From contig CM039133.1 of assembly GCA_022036555.1 (NCBI GenBank), forward strand, positions 41,182,718 through 41,246,717: a DNA stretch of 64,000 nt, given 5' to 3'. Of this stretch, positions 33,302-44,639 are shown in pieces (position 1 is the stretch's first letter; the number at the start of each line of letters is the position of its first letter). The position numbers and the translations under genes were made by a program. Under the pieces are notes generated by a model. It had not been told where the DNA came from and did no database searches. It saw nothing but the letters and a program-made list of their open reading frames with translations. This DNA is from Microstegium vimineum (taxonomy: Eukaryota > Streptophyta > Magnoliopsida > Poales > Poaceae).

Positions 33302-34762
33302 GCAGCTGTCAATTTAGCGTGTCTATGAAAATAGGTGGAGCATGGTAAAATTTAAACTTTTGTAAATAAAGTCATATGAAGACAAACTTTATATTAATGC
33401 TATAGTACTCAAAATATCTACAATTTTGTTGTGATGACTTCTCCATTTTGAAATCATTTAAGTCTAGAAAATATTTTCTAAAGTTTTCATACTTTGAAAT
33501 TCAATATTTTAAAGTTTTTGAAATGATATCTGATGGAGAAACAACATAAATTAAAGTTATGGTACTCGAAGGGATTTGCAACTTTATAGTTTACTACTTT
33601 TTTCATACAAAATTTAGGACCCGGGAATTCTATTTTAAGTTCTCAGATTTTGAAAAAAAAATTGAAAAAAATTCTAAAGTACTTTGAATGGACAAACGAT
33701 CTAAACCAAAGTTGTAGTAGTCGAAGAGGTATGCAACTTTATAATTGATGTCTTCCATTTAAAATCACATTTGGGAGCAACAAATTATCTTTTAAGTTTA
33801 ATGATTTAAAAATTCATTATTTTAAAAATATAAAAAGATCTAGGATGGACAAATGACCAAAACCGAAGTTCTAGTACTCAAAGAGATCTAAAACCACTAC
33901 GCAAAAGGTTGTTGTTGTCAAACTACATTGTCAGTTTGTGATTTCAGCTGGCAGTGATATAGTCAGTGTACTATCACTCTCAGTTGAGGCCACAAACCAA
34001 CAATGATTGGTCTGTGGGGTTGTGGTGGGTTTGAACAGCCAATTATATGCTATTTTGCACACAAAAATCATCACTTTTCATATGAGGTCGCTTTAAGATA
34101 AACTTTATATAAAAATTGTAGAAGCCAAAGATATCTAAAACTTTTTAGTTGACAACTAATTCTAAATTTGAAATGGTTTATAAGTCCAAATGACCAAATA
34201 CTTAGTATAAATTCTTAGATTGTATTTGATATGGTTAATAATATCAAATCGAGACATAGTCTACAACTTTGCAGTTATGCAATTTTCATTTAAGATTATT
34301 TAGAGTGTTAAATATGCAATATAGCATTAGTTGTCATGTATCGTAAATGGTATGGATGCTTAAGAGGACATATACAATATAGAAATAGTTGTCGTGTATC
34401 GTAAATGGTATGTACGCTTAAGAAGAGCTAAATATAAATATCAAGGTCATGAGTTCTAATTTTGAGAACATACATATTTTTTTATCACTTATCACTCCCG
34501 GATTGATGCCGAGTTTAGACACGGTAGTGATGTACTAATTTATGATAGTTAACTTAGTTCAAGTTTTAAAATAAATGATTTGCAAAGAGATTGCTGCTAG
34601 AAATCGCTAATTTCTAAAGACGGACCCAGTTGGTTTCACATAGACAATTTTTACGATAGGACAACATTTTCAAGAAGAGACTCAAGCAATAAGTTAGATT
34701 GCACTGTAGATTATTGAAAAGGAGGACTTTATTTGTGGTTATCGGGTCTACCGACTATTAAC
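33302..34762. other. CACTA interior and a further CACTA left end
   Basis: AT-rich sequence with degenerate modules of the form ATC..CAACTTTATA repeats every 150-170 bp. CACTACGCAAAAGGTTG at about 33896, with CAGTGATA subterminal repeats, looks like the left end of a second element of the family nested at 31240. No right end or gene was found. Confidence 0.45.
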
Positions 34763-34765
34763 TAA

Positions 34766-35187
34766 GAGCATCTTCAAGAGTCACCTAAACATTTTTTTCT
34801 AAAAACTCCATGTTTTTCAACTCCAAAAAATATATTAGGAGAAAAAAAAAGCCCCTCTCTAAAAGATTCTAATAATTTACTATGATTTTACATCAGGAAT
34901 TCTATACTATTTATATATTATCTTAACCATTTTTATATATTGTTTATCTCTTGTACATTTGCATTAGCAAACCATACCTACCTTCTTATTTTTTTCACAC
35001 CCCTTCTGCCTCTAGATTGGCCGATTTTACGCGCGACTAAGAAGTGTCTAACTTTACATGGAACATGGTTACTTTTTCTATGTTCTAAAAGATTAGGAGG
35101 ATGAATTACGAGTTGTTGGAGACGATTTTTTTCATCTAGCTAAAAACCAAGGATTAAAAAAGAATTTAGGGAAATCTTGATATGCTC
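34766..35187. repeat. PIF/Harbinger-type MITE
   Basis: Left end GAGCATCTTCAAGAG pairs with right end CTTGATATGCTC (reverse GAGCATATCAAG). The flanks carry TAA on both sides (34763-34765, 35188-35190), the 3-bp duplication of this superfamily. The interior is AT-rich without an ORF. Confidence 0.65.
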
Positions 35188-35325
35188 TAACCTCGATAAC
35201 CTTGAGGATGTTTCTAGCTAGATGCATGCTTCATGTAGTTAATTGTTACGGACAGATTATATAAATAATAAAATAAAGCAGTGCATAATTAGGACTGGTT
35301 GTTTTATCTAGATGTTCTTATATTT

Positions 35326-36750
35326 CACTTCCTCCATTCCAAATTTTAAATCATCTCAAGAATCTTTAAAAGTAAATGCATCTCAAGTTTGACTAAAAAT
35401 ATAAAATTTTTAGCTTAAATTAGTATATTATGATAATATAATTGATGAAGAATCTAAATATATTTTTTTTAGATAAAGGAAATTATATTTTCGGCTTCAG
35501 TCATCCTCTCACGAGAATGCATCAGGCCAAATTATTACAACAGGAAATTAAAAAACAAGAACTGACGGAGAAGAATTACATCCCCAACAAGGGGCTCGAC
35601 TAGTCCTACGCGACACATGATTTGCTACGTGATGTCCACTCGTCAAGAATAAGACCACCAACATCGATACACTGTCGCCAAACGTCTGTCAGACCAAGAA
35701 AAAGTACTGAGAGATCGTCGAACATCGGCCACCATTGAAGACACGGGTATTGAAACTTGGCAACAACACGAAACCTCTGGTTCAACTGCAGGGGAGCGAC
35801 CATTCAAGGGGTCTTCCAAAAGCGACGTCTCCAACGAGAAAACTGACATCCACAGACGCCATCATCGCCCCACCAGATACACTAGAGATGGGTTTTCACC
35901 CGGAGATCCCCCAAACATGGAAGACAGACACTGCTCACCATTAGCCGAGCTGTTACGCCTTGATTGACACCTCCGTCTTAAAACTTCGCTGTCCCCTGCC
36001 CAAACGGCGGCACGGCCAAAACCCGATTGCTGCCCCGGCAATCCGTTGACAGACTACGAAGACGACGCCTCTATGGAGGTGATGACGCGGGTACGCCACC
36101 GTCGTCAGCCCAAAGGGCAGGGTTTTCACCCCTGTCTGTCGCAGGACCAGAGCCACCGTTAGGTAGCAGACCGCCCAGCCACGGGCGACGGCGACCTCCC
36201 CGAGATCGACCTGCCGCCGCCGCTGATCCGGAAGTATAGCCGCTGGAGCGAGATTTGGCCTCGGCGCCCCAGATCCGATCCCAAGAGGGCGAATCCGATT
36301 GGCCACCGCTGCCTCCCGCCGCCGATCACCTCCGAACTCGCCGTGCACACCAGTGCCGAGGCCGGCCATGGCCTCACCGCCGCCCGATCTGACCCTCTGG
36401 CCTGCCGTCGACCTGCGCCTTGGAGTGCCACACCACCCCACCGCATCCACCACCGGAGAAGCCACGCCCCCGCCATCCCGGTATGCCGCGCAGCCATGCT
36501 GGCGATCTACTCCGGCGGAGGCGCGGCACGAGAAGGGATGGAGAAGAGGCGGCGGCGGTAGGGTTTGTCGCCACCCGTGTCGCCCAGCGTGGGGAGCGAC
36601 GCGGGGCCAGTTGCATCTCAATCTAAATATATTTAGTTGACATCGTAAATGTTATTATCTTATTATATAAATTTAGTTAAACTTAAGATATTTTCACTTT
36701 TCAAAATCCGTAGAATGTCTTATTATAATTTAGAATGGAGAGGGGGTAGT
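35326..36750. repeat. Stowaway-type MITE split by a retroposon
   Basis: The left part starts ACTTCCTCCATTCCAAATTT. The right part ends TAGAATGGAGAGGGGGTAGT, its near inverted complement. Without the insertion at 35466-36619 the MITE is about 255 bp. Confidence 0.65.
35466..36619 (-). mobile_element. Non-autonomous retroposon with 15-bp target duplication
   Basis: AATCTAAATATATTT is duplicated at 35451-35465 and 36620-36634. The minus strand ends CCTTTATCTAAAAAAAA, a LINE-like tail also seen on the LINE at 26287. The 5' half is GC-rich with proline/arginine-biased frames, and no reverse transcriptase is present. It looks like a sequence mobilised in trans by a LINE. Whether it is a SINE-like family or a retrocopied gene cannot be told here. 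Confidence 0.65.
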
Positions 36751-38160
36751 TAATATAATAGTCTTAGAAATAAAACACCATGTAATTTTAGAGTAATATT
36801 AAATGGTCTTATAGAAAGACGCAAGAAATTTATGATTTATATATGCAAGTCAACTCATCCCATCCTCGTCATCGGAGAAGAAAAATCTGGACTAGCTAGA
36901 GATCGAGCTCTATACTATACACGTTTGCATTGCGTAGCGCACGGTGTACGTAGTCTAACAGTAAGATGCACACTTTGCCGGCTGCCGCGAGCGTACGTAC
37001 GACGACATACGTGCCAAGATTTCCGCCACCTTGACGATCGAGCTCGCAGGCCGCGCGCGAGACGGACGACCCCTTAAATTCCGGCGAGGCGAACGGAAGG
37101 ACGACGAATGCACGCCTGCACTGTCACTTTGCAGCCTACTAAGCCACTTTCCTCTCAAGCCACTTGACCTCCAATCCATCCAGATCCACCCTGGAAAGTC
37201 ACGACGCCTCGCTCAATTGCCGGTCCTCTTGCTGGCCTCGATCGTGTATATATATATATATATGACAATGCTATGATACTCTCTTTACTTCTTAGGAGGT
37301 AATATGTCAAATAAATTTAAACCCTTAATTTTTTAGACTTTTTAGTTTTTTAAAATCATTTAATCAACTAGTTAATTAGTCTAGAAAAGGAAACAATATT
37401 GCCAAATCTAAATCATGGAAACAAAAGCCGCATATGCCTTGGCCCTTTATTTTCTGTTGCTCCTACTTTACAAGCACGGAAATCAACTCATGTGAAAAAA
37501 GCTTTCTTGATTTACCTCTGTGCTACCGTGAGAATAAAGGTAATATGTGATGAAGTTGTTTTCTAGAATAAAAATACGTGTCAAAATGTTTCACTGAAAA
37601 AAGAAATAAAGGGCATCCACATATTACCTCTATGCTATCGTGAGAACAAAAAAATATTCATAAATACATTTCTAGATTTTTAGAATCATATTTTTAATTT
37701 GTATACATCCAAAATTATTTTAGATCTTTATGAACGTACTATTGCACTAAAATGGTTAGACAGTACAGTCGAGTGAGAAACAAATTGTTATCTAATAAAA
37801 TCTATTAAACAACATTAAACAATTCATATAATTTACACATGATGTCACGTCACACAGAAATCAAGTACACGTCACGTTTGTCAACATGCAAGTTTAAATG
37901 TATTATTGTGACATGTTAAATTACACGGCAATCAAAACATATCAAGTTCAAAATTGTAAAGTAAAAAAGATCTATCATATCCGCAAGATCACACATGTAC
38001 CAATCAAATCTAGAAAAAAGATTTCTTATATCTAAAACTTTCCTAATTTATCTTACTTTCCAAAATGAATAAATAAATGAAATATATATCACATATTGAG
38101 GTAATATGTGACTAGAACCGTACGATCAAAATAAATGAAGGACTCACAGTCATTTGGAAG
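36751..38160. other. AT-rich upstream region of the root-cap gene
   Basis: No gene is present. A TA microsatellite lies near 37245-37262. ACCTCTRTGCTAYCGTGAGAA is repeated at about 37514 and 37627, and the block GGTAATATGTGA recurs near 37540 and 38100, which suggests a decayed MITE. Confidence 0.4.
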
Positions 38161-38369
38161 TACCATAGCATATATATATATATATACACACTATGTAGCA
38201 AGAGTCCCTGCTCGATCTCCATATATGTATATATGATCAGAGAGCTAGCACAACGCAAGTTCAATTCATCTCAGCTCGATCGACCTCAAGCAATAATCAT
38301 CGTCATCATCCGTCGTCTTGTCTACATACATATAGCAGCAGCAGCTAGCTAGCTAGCTAGCTAGAAACA

Positions 38370-39541
38370 ATGGCGGCGGTCCGTGCAGAAGCCATTGCGG
38401 CTCTGCTGGTGGTGACCCTGGCGGCGCTGGCGCTGTCATCCAGCACGGCCTCGGCGTTGCAGCTATTCTCCCGGAGGCCCATGCCGCCCCCCAAGGTGTC
38501 GTCGAAGCCGGGGGACCCCAAGAGGCCCCCCAGCAACGGCAAGCTCACCACCATCGTCAACAGGTTCCACAAGCGCGACTACGAGGTCGCCTGTTACACC
38601 TCCTGGGGCGCCAGCTGCTACATCAAGTGCCCCGACCGCTGCCCCAACAAGTGCCTCGGCTACTGCGCCTACTGCCTCACCTTCTGCGGTCAGTACACTA
38701 CTCTCTCTTTTATTTTCTGCCCTTGTTGTTGTTCTGGATTCTGATTTCATGGTGACATGACATGACATGGCCGCCACGCCACGTACGCACGCCAGTGTGT
38801 GATTTCATGCCGAGCACGTCGTGCGCCGACCCACGCTTCACGGGCGCCGACGGAAACACCTTCTACTTCCACGGGAAGAAGGACGAGAGCTTCTGCGTCG
38901 TGTCCGACGCCGGCCTCCACGTCAACGCGCGCTTCATGGGCAACCACAACGCCGGCTCCGGCCGCGACTTCACCTGGGTGCAGGCGCTCGGCATCACCTT
39001 CGGCGACAGCGCCAACACCCACAGGCTCTACGTGGGCGCGCGCAGGGCCACCGAGTGGGACGAGGACGAGGACCACGTGGCGGTGGTGTTGGACGGCGAG
39101 CCCGTGGACGTCGAGCCCGCCGCCAGGGACGCGCGCTGGGTGTCGACGACCGTGCCAGGGCTCACCGTCACCCGCACCGACGTCGCCAACGCCGTCGCCG
39201 TGGAGCTCGACGGCGTGTTCGCCATCACCGCCAACGCCGTGCCCATCACCGACGAGGAATCCCGCGTCCACGCCTACGGCAAGACGAGCAACGACTCGCT
39301 TGTGCACCTCGACATCTCCTACCAGTTCCACGCCCTCACTGACCATGTCGACGGCGTGCTCGGCCAGACTTACCGCCCTGACTATGTCAACAAGCTCGAT
39401 ATCAGCGCCAAGATGCCCGTCATGGGCGGCGCCGACAAGTACCGCTCGTCGGGCCTCTTCGCCACGGACTGCGCCGTCTCCCGGTTCCACCGCGTTGGCG
39501 GCGCCGGCGCTGACGCCGGATTCACCTCCTTCGCCTCGTAA
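38370..39541 (+). CDS. Root-cap family secreted protein, two exons
   Basis: Exon 1 is 38370-38688, the intron is 38689-38795 (GT...AG, 107 nt, phase 1) and exon 2 is 38796-39541. The product has 354 residues. The signal peptide MAAVRAEAIAALLVVTLAAL ends near STASA. A proline-rich linker is followed by a cysteine cluster at residues 75-106 (CYTSWGASCYIKCPDRCPNK and on), which the intron cuts exactly at FC/VC. The C-terminal two thirds match the root cap/LEA-like family: CADPRFTGADGNTFYFHGKK, FCVVSDAGLHVNARFMG, GSGRDFTWVQALGI and RLYVGARRATEWD. The start is in good context (ACAATGGCGG) after a run of GCTA repeats. An AATAAA follows. GC is high in the coding part, as in many grass genes. Such proteins are expected in secretory root tissue. 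It looks intact. Confidence 0.9.
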
Positions 39542-39595
39542 ATGCATAGTACCCCCACGCGCGCGCGCTGATCCGGAATTCCGGTCGTCTCATGA

Positions 39596-39601
39596 AATAA
39601 A
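39596..39601 (+). terminator. Poly(A) signal of the root-cap gene
   Basis: AATAAA lies 55 nt after the stop codon TAA at 39539-39541. Confidence 0.6.
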
Positions 39602-40033
39602 TGTACCACGTCTTGCTTATAGTGTACGCTGGGCATATATATACACATAACAAAAGTCTTGAATTGTGTTTGTATTTGTGACGGAAATTTATAATATGCT
39701 AAATGCAACTATTGTTCGGATTGTAATCTTGCTGACGAATAAATTGCTGCACTTGCAGAGTGTGTGTACGTGTAATATAGAAAAGAAGAAAGAAAGTAAA
39801 ACAATACAAAAAAAAAATGGAAAGGAAAAGTAATTAAGAGAAATATAACTCACCTAGACAACTGCACACGTAGACGGAATCCCGCACGCGTCATCATTTC
39901 AGGGACATTGGGCCACTGGCTACAGAGACACCCAACAAATTAATCACTGATGCCACCGCCGCTCCCTCCCTCGGCAATTCCATTCCCAAACCGCGTATCA
40001 TTAAAAGAAGAAAAAAAACGCAGCACACGCTGT

Positions 40034-40165
40034 GTGTAGTTAGTGACTTAGTGCCAGTCAGTCCACGCGGACGAGACTCCGCGTTACGTATGAGACTAGA
40101 CTGGACTCTGCTGGTAGGCAGTGTGTAGTTAGTGCCAGTCAGTCTACACGGACGAGCTGGACTCC
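40034..40165. repeat. Short tandem duplication upstream of the LRR gene
   Basis: TGTGTAGTTAGTG, CCAGTCAGT and CGGACGAG with CTCCG occur twice, about 85-90 bp apart (40030-40081 and 40120-40165), probably inside the promoter of the next gene. Confidence 0.5.
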
Positions 40166-40222
40166 GACCGATATGATGGCGACGAGATCCATCCCGTCCA
40201 ACTCCCACGCGCCATCCTAACA

Positions 40223-41284
40223 ATGCCGACCATCGACCATGGTCAAGAATCCACCACCACCACGGGGATGAGGAAGAAGGGCTTCCTCGTCCTCCTCCTC
40301 TCGTGCTGCTGCTGCCTTGGTGCAGCGGCGGCAGTGGGAATGCAGCCCTCAGATGCCAGCGCCATCGCCGACCTCGTCCAATTCCTCGAGACGCCGCCCT
40401 CCTCCTGGACCGCCGGTGGCGACGCCTGCACCACCTTCGAGGGGATCACCTGCTCCGCCTCCGTCCGCGTCACCGGCATCGACCTTGTCGGGAAGCGCCT
40501 GTTATGGACGCTGCCGCCCTCCCTCTCCTCGCTCACCGCGCTAGAGTCGCTCCAGCTCCGGGGCAACTTGCTCACCGGGGTGGTGCCGCTGGGCCTGGGC
40601 GAGATCGCGACTCTCCGGAACGTCTCCCTGTCAGGCAACTTGCTCCAGGGGCCGGTGCCGCGGTTCGCCAAGGGTGTCGTGGCCGCCGCCGACGACGTGG
40701 TCGACGGCAACAGCTTCTGCTCGGACGAGCCCGGGAGGCCGTGCAGCGCGCAGGTGAGCATTCTGCTCCGGGTGGCCGAGGCCGAGGGGTTGGGCTACCC
40801 CGTTTATCTTGCGAGGACATGGAGGGGGAACGACCCTTGCCGGTGATGGCAGGGCCTGGTCTGCGGCACCGGCACCGGGCCAGATGTGACCACAATCATC
40901 CTGCATGCCACAAACTTTTCAGGGACCATCTCGCCGGCCATGGCGAACCTGACGGAGCTTCGAAGACTTGACCTGGCCGAAAACCGCCTCGCCGGGGAGA
41001 TACATGATGCTCTCGCGACATTGCCAAAGCTTGTGTTTCTTGATGTTACCAACAATCGTCTCACCGGCCAGCTGCCCAAGTTTCGGTCGTCGGTTAGTGT
41101 GTTTTCAGATGGGAACGAGTTTTGGGCACCATCGCCCTCACCCTCGCTCGATCTCTCACGTGATGCTGCCGCCTCATCAAAGTTGAATGCAGGAAGTATC
41201 CTGATTGTAATTGGTGTTCTTGTGTCTCTTCTTGTTACCAGAATGAAAGGGGGCAATATATATCCTATATATTGGCGTACGTGA
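40223..41284 (+). pseudogene. LRR receptor-like (TMK-type) gene, nonsense-mutated and without kinase
   Basis: The 354-codon frame starts MPTIDHGQ. A second Met (40268, MRKKGFLVLLLSCCCCLG) opens the signal peptide. An LRR N-cap (SSWTAGGDACTTFEGITC) and leucine-rich repeats follow (LPPSLSSLTALESLQLRGN, LGEIATLRNVSLSGN). Then comes the island region typical of TMK receptors (GLGYPVYLARTWRGNDPC). TGA at 40844-40846 stops it at the point where the family continues to a tryptophan. In the same frame the next repeats (TNFSGTISPAMANLTELRRL) and a membrane segment (GSILIVIGVLVSLLV) follow. The protein ends 11 residues later, so the kinase is gone. It may still give a short secreted LRR protein. Confidence 0.75.
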
Positions 41285-41894
41285 TCAATAAATAAAATAA
41301 ATAAACTCAATATCGATCATGTGCTAGGTTGTCATCAGAGGCCATGTTAATGTGTTATTATGTCACCAATCTTACTTGGACTAGTGGCTGGGCGCGCGCA
41401 TCCTTCGCGCGCCAGTGCGGGTACAGCCACAGGGATTTTGTTGGTGTAGCTGAGAACGTAAATGGATAAAGTTGCTGGCTCTCTTAGACCTATTGGGCTC
41501 GGGGGTACCCTAAACCAATTGGAAATCATGGAGCCAAACCACGACAACCATGTCATATATACATTCAGAGGAAGTTGTCCATAGCGATGGAGAACAGCCA
41601 TAGGTGATCAAGGAGGCGACATATCATTGGTCAGAGATGTGTGGAAAGGGAGCTGTGCAAAGTGAGGTTCTTCATTGCTGGCAACAGTCAACCATTTTTC
41701 ATATACACATACAAACTTGAGGAAATAGAATTACATCGTGGACATTGCGTAGCATAGCAAAGTATGAAATAGTGGAGTCGTTCCAAGATGATTATGTAGC
41801 TATTCTACATGGAGCTATTCTTACTGACATCTTGTATTTTAGTAGGTCTAGGTTTTTTTTGTCTCTACGAATAAACAGGGGCTATGTTTGCTAG
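41285..41894. other. Spacer, nothing recognised
   Basis: No gene is seen. GGGCGCGCGCATCC...CGCGCGCC near 41391-41413 forms a short GC-rich inverted repeat. The last bases (TTTGCTAG) act as the likely 3' splice site for the next ORF. Confidence 0.35.
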
Positions 41895-42224
41895 GTGGAG
41901 GTCGAGGAGTATGACATGACCTACGCAGGGTATAGTTTTGAAGTCATTCTGAACAAAGTAATGGATGCATTGAGTTATGATTGGCAATATGCTGATGAAG
42001 AGCCAACACTAACTACTGTAAGATTTCAAGCAAATTTGGTTGAGAATAAGAAGGGAGATCCACCAACTACTCGACCATCGTTAACCGTTGTTAGTACACC
42101 ATGTGCTCGTAGTTGTGAAGCAACGGAGAGTATACTATTTAATACGTTATTGTTCATCGATGAGGATGTTGGTTACAAGATCGGTGACTTACACTTCACC
42201 GAATTGATAGTACTGAATCGTTGA
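41895..42224 (+). CDS. CACTA-borne gene of unknown function, copy 2, last exon
   Basis: 109 codons without interruption follow a likely splice acceptor (GCTAG). The start is GTGGAGGTCGAGGAG, not an ATG, so this is an exon rather than a gene. It aligns with exon 3 of the gene at 31921-32932: YDMTYAG, YADEEPTLTT, GDPPTTRP, STPCARSCEATES, FNTLLF and GDLHFTELIVLN. The 3' untranslated sequence is conserved too. Upstream exons are not present, so it is a fragment or a divergent copy. No known family is recognised. Confidence 0.55.
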   Translation: MEVEEYDMTYAGYSFEVILNKVMDALSYDWQYADEEPTLTTVRFQANLVENKKGDPPTTRPSLTVVSTPCARSCEATESILFNTLLFIDEDVGYKIGDLHFTELIVLNR

Positions 42225-42688
42225 ACTGTTGTACAATAAGATTGACACTTCAATGAATTTTTGTAATATAAATGTTGATAGTTTTTGTAATATAAATGTT
42301 GATGATTTTTTAATAAGATTGACACCAATCACATCACACTACCAGAAAACTTAGATTTCGTGAGTGAAAAAAACGTCACAAAATATGGTTTTACCCTCAT
42401 GAAAATGATTCGTGAGAGCCAACCGTCACGCATGAGCACCCACGGTATAGTACTGAATCGTTGAACTGTTGTACAATAAGATTGACACTTCAATGAATTT
42501 TTGTAATATAAATGTTAATAGTTTTTGTAATATAAATATTGATGATTTTTGTAATAAGATTGACACCAGTCACATCACACTACCAGAAAACTCAGATTTC
42601 GAGAGTGAAAAAAACGTCACGAAATATGGTTTTACCCTCATGAAAATGATTCGTGAGCGTCAACCGTCACGCATGAGCACCCACGGTA
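42208..42688. repeat. Tandem duplication of 240 bp including a CACTA end
   Basis: 42208-42447 and 42448-42688 are near-identical copies. Each contains the 3' tail of the unknown gene (TAGTACTGAATCGTTGAAC), then CACTACCAGAAAACT (42337 and 42578) and ATGAGCACCCACGGTA. The CACTA terminus was duplicated together with gene sequence, so the duplication is younger than the insertion. Confidence 0.8.
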
Positions 42689-44639
42689 TTGAAGCCAGGG
42701 AAATTCAATTTTCATGAGTTGACGCTCACTATTTATTTTCATGACGGGTGATCCTAACGGTCACCTCCATGAAAAAGCTAGTGTCGCCAGGTTGATGTGG
42801 TGTTTCTTTGGCGATATTACATGAGTCAAACCGTCATGAAATTAATCCGTGAGATAATAAAAACTCACATGAAAATAGTATTTCATGAGAGGGGTCAACC
42901 ATCATGAAATTAATTCGTGAGGTAATCAAAACTCCCACGAAAATAGTATTTCATGAGACGAGTCAACCGTCATGAAATTTATTTGTGAGGCTATCAAAAC
43001 TCACATGAAAATACTATTTTGTGAGAGGGGCATCACCATGAAAAAATGGTTAAACTGTCATGGAATACATGGTCCAAATCCCAGATGCACACATATATAT
43101 GGTCCAAATGTTAATCCAACACAAAGGCAATCGAATTCCAATGCATGCATATATTCAGCTGATTTTAATCCAAACATATTACAGTGTCCAACCATTACAT
43201 TGAAATGCCATACTATCTCATAGTCACAGCCAACTAACATAAGCCCAAATGCGCCATACTATCTCATAGTCACAGCCAACTAACATAAGCCTAAGACATG
43301 CATATATAGCTCTGAGTTCTTAGTACAACACCAAGGATTGTTGGTTAGCACAATAAGCCTAGCATCCACTAGTTTGGATCAAACTAGAACCCAATAGTAT
43401 GTGGGTACCATGTTCAGTTTTACTCCCATCCATTGCATCAGGCCATCAGTTGTCCACTTTCTTGGATACAAACTTCATTACAGCATATGCGTTTAAAGCG
43501 CTAGCTTTCTCATAGCCAAACATATATTCCTACATGACCACAAAATGAATGAAGTTATAGAATAGGATAAGAATGCGGCTGCAAGGTTCAAATTATAGCA
43601 ATGGTCAAATTTAGCTCGAGACAAAATTGGTTCATTATCATGATAATGCTAGCTAAAGAACATACTGAGATAAAGGTACTAATAGGCATAAAAAATCACA
43701 TCTGTAAAGAAAGAAACTAGGACATGAATGACAACAAACTGAACTCAGATTCAGAATAATCACTAAATCTTTTGAAAGCAACATGCAGGCCACAAACTTG
43801 TATTCTGAAAGCCTGAGTACTCACGAAATCCAAGCACAGAATTACCCTAATCCATATTTAAACTTGATTTAAACTTGGAGATTAATTTACACTAATACCT
43901 ATATCGAACTGCACTATCATATGCACGTGGAGATTTAAACTTGATTCTCTTCCAGCTTACCAGAGATGTATGGACGCTAGGGATGGGGCTCGCCGTGGAT
44001 GTAGCCACCGAGGTCACCGCACCGCCACCAGACTTCATTACAGCATATGCGTTCCAAACACTAGCCTTCTCGGAGCCAAACTTATATCCCTATGTGATCA
44101 CAAAATGAATGAAGTTACAGAATATGCTAAGAACACGCAGAGTTCAATACTGAGCTTATATGAAAAAAAAAAGACATTCAGATTTCAATAGCCATTTCAG
44201 ATTACGACACTACACCTAATTTCTCCTTTCTTAAGGTTATAAGATGCATAGTTCAGATAACTGCACCTTCATATTCTTACTCAGTTGTTCAGTTTCAAAG
44301 ACCATCTGTAAGTACAACAGCATAATGTTCTTAGCCAATTTCTAATCAATACTAGTACATAGCAGATAGAAAGAAAATACAAGTCAAAATCTAATCTCTA
44401 CTAGTATAGAGACGGTAGTAGCAATATAATATGGATCAATGCCTGATCTGATTTCTGTACTAGCATGTCTCATTTTTGTACAGCTGTGATGTCTTGATTT
44501 TTCATATTAATAAGTGGCTAGAACTAATGCAACACCAGTGTTAATTACTTAATCTAAGGTCAAAATGAATTACTGACCTTGTGCTCGGAGACATGCATTG
44601 CTAAAAAAGAACCACCTAAAGATCACTGAAAGCAATTTC
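42689..44639. other. CACTA-like interior with tandem 68-bp repeats
   Basis: Three repeats of about 68 bp start CATGAAATTWATYYGTGAGR at 42835, 42903 and 42971. A segment with CTTCATTACAGCATATGCGTT and CACAAAATGAATGAAGTTA occurs at 43470-43560 and again at 44033-44118. CATACTATCTCATAGTCACAGCC also occurs twice (43208, 43255). No gene is recognised. Confidence 0.55.

Noticed and set aside
35953..36621. 222-codon minus-strand ORF
   Set aside because: It lies in the GC-rich 5' half of a retroposon. Frames are open on both strands and its protein is low-complexity.
38172..38190. TA run upstream of the root-cap gene as a TATA box
   Set aside because: It is a simple TA microsatellite. Several similar runs exist nearby, so the true TATA box cannot be picked.
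38747..39547. 266-codon minus-strand ORF and other long frames over the root-cap gene
   Set aside because: They mirror a GC-rich coding exon in other frames. Composition is repetitive (V, G, E, H), with no start context or domain.
40303..40971. 222-codon plus-strand ORF in a second frame of the LRR gene
   Set aside because: It is arginine-rich and out of frame with the recognised LRR protein, so a shadow.
42835..43040. Regular repeats resembling a CRISPR array
   Set aside because: The repeats adjoin with related, not unique, spacers and sit in plant transposon DNA.
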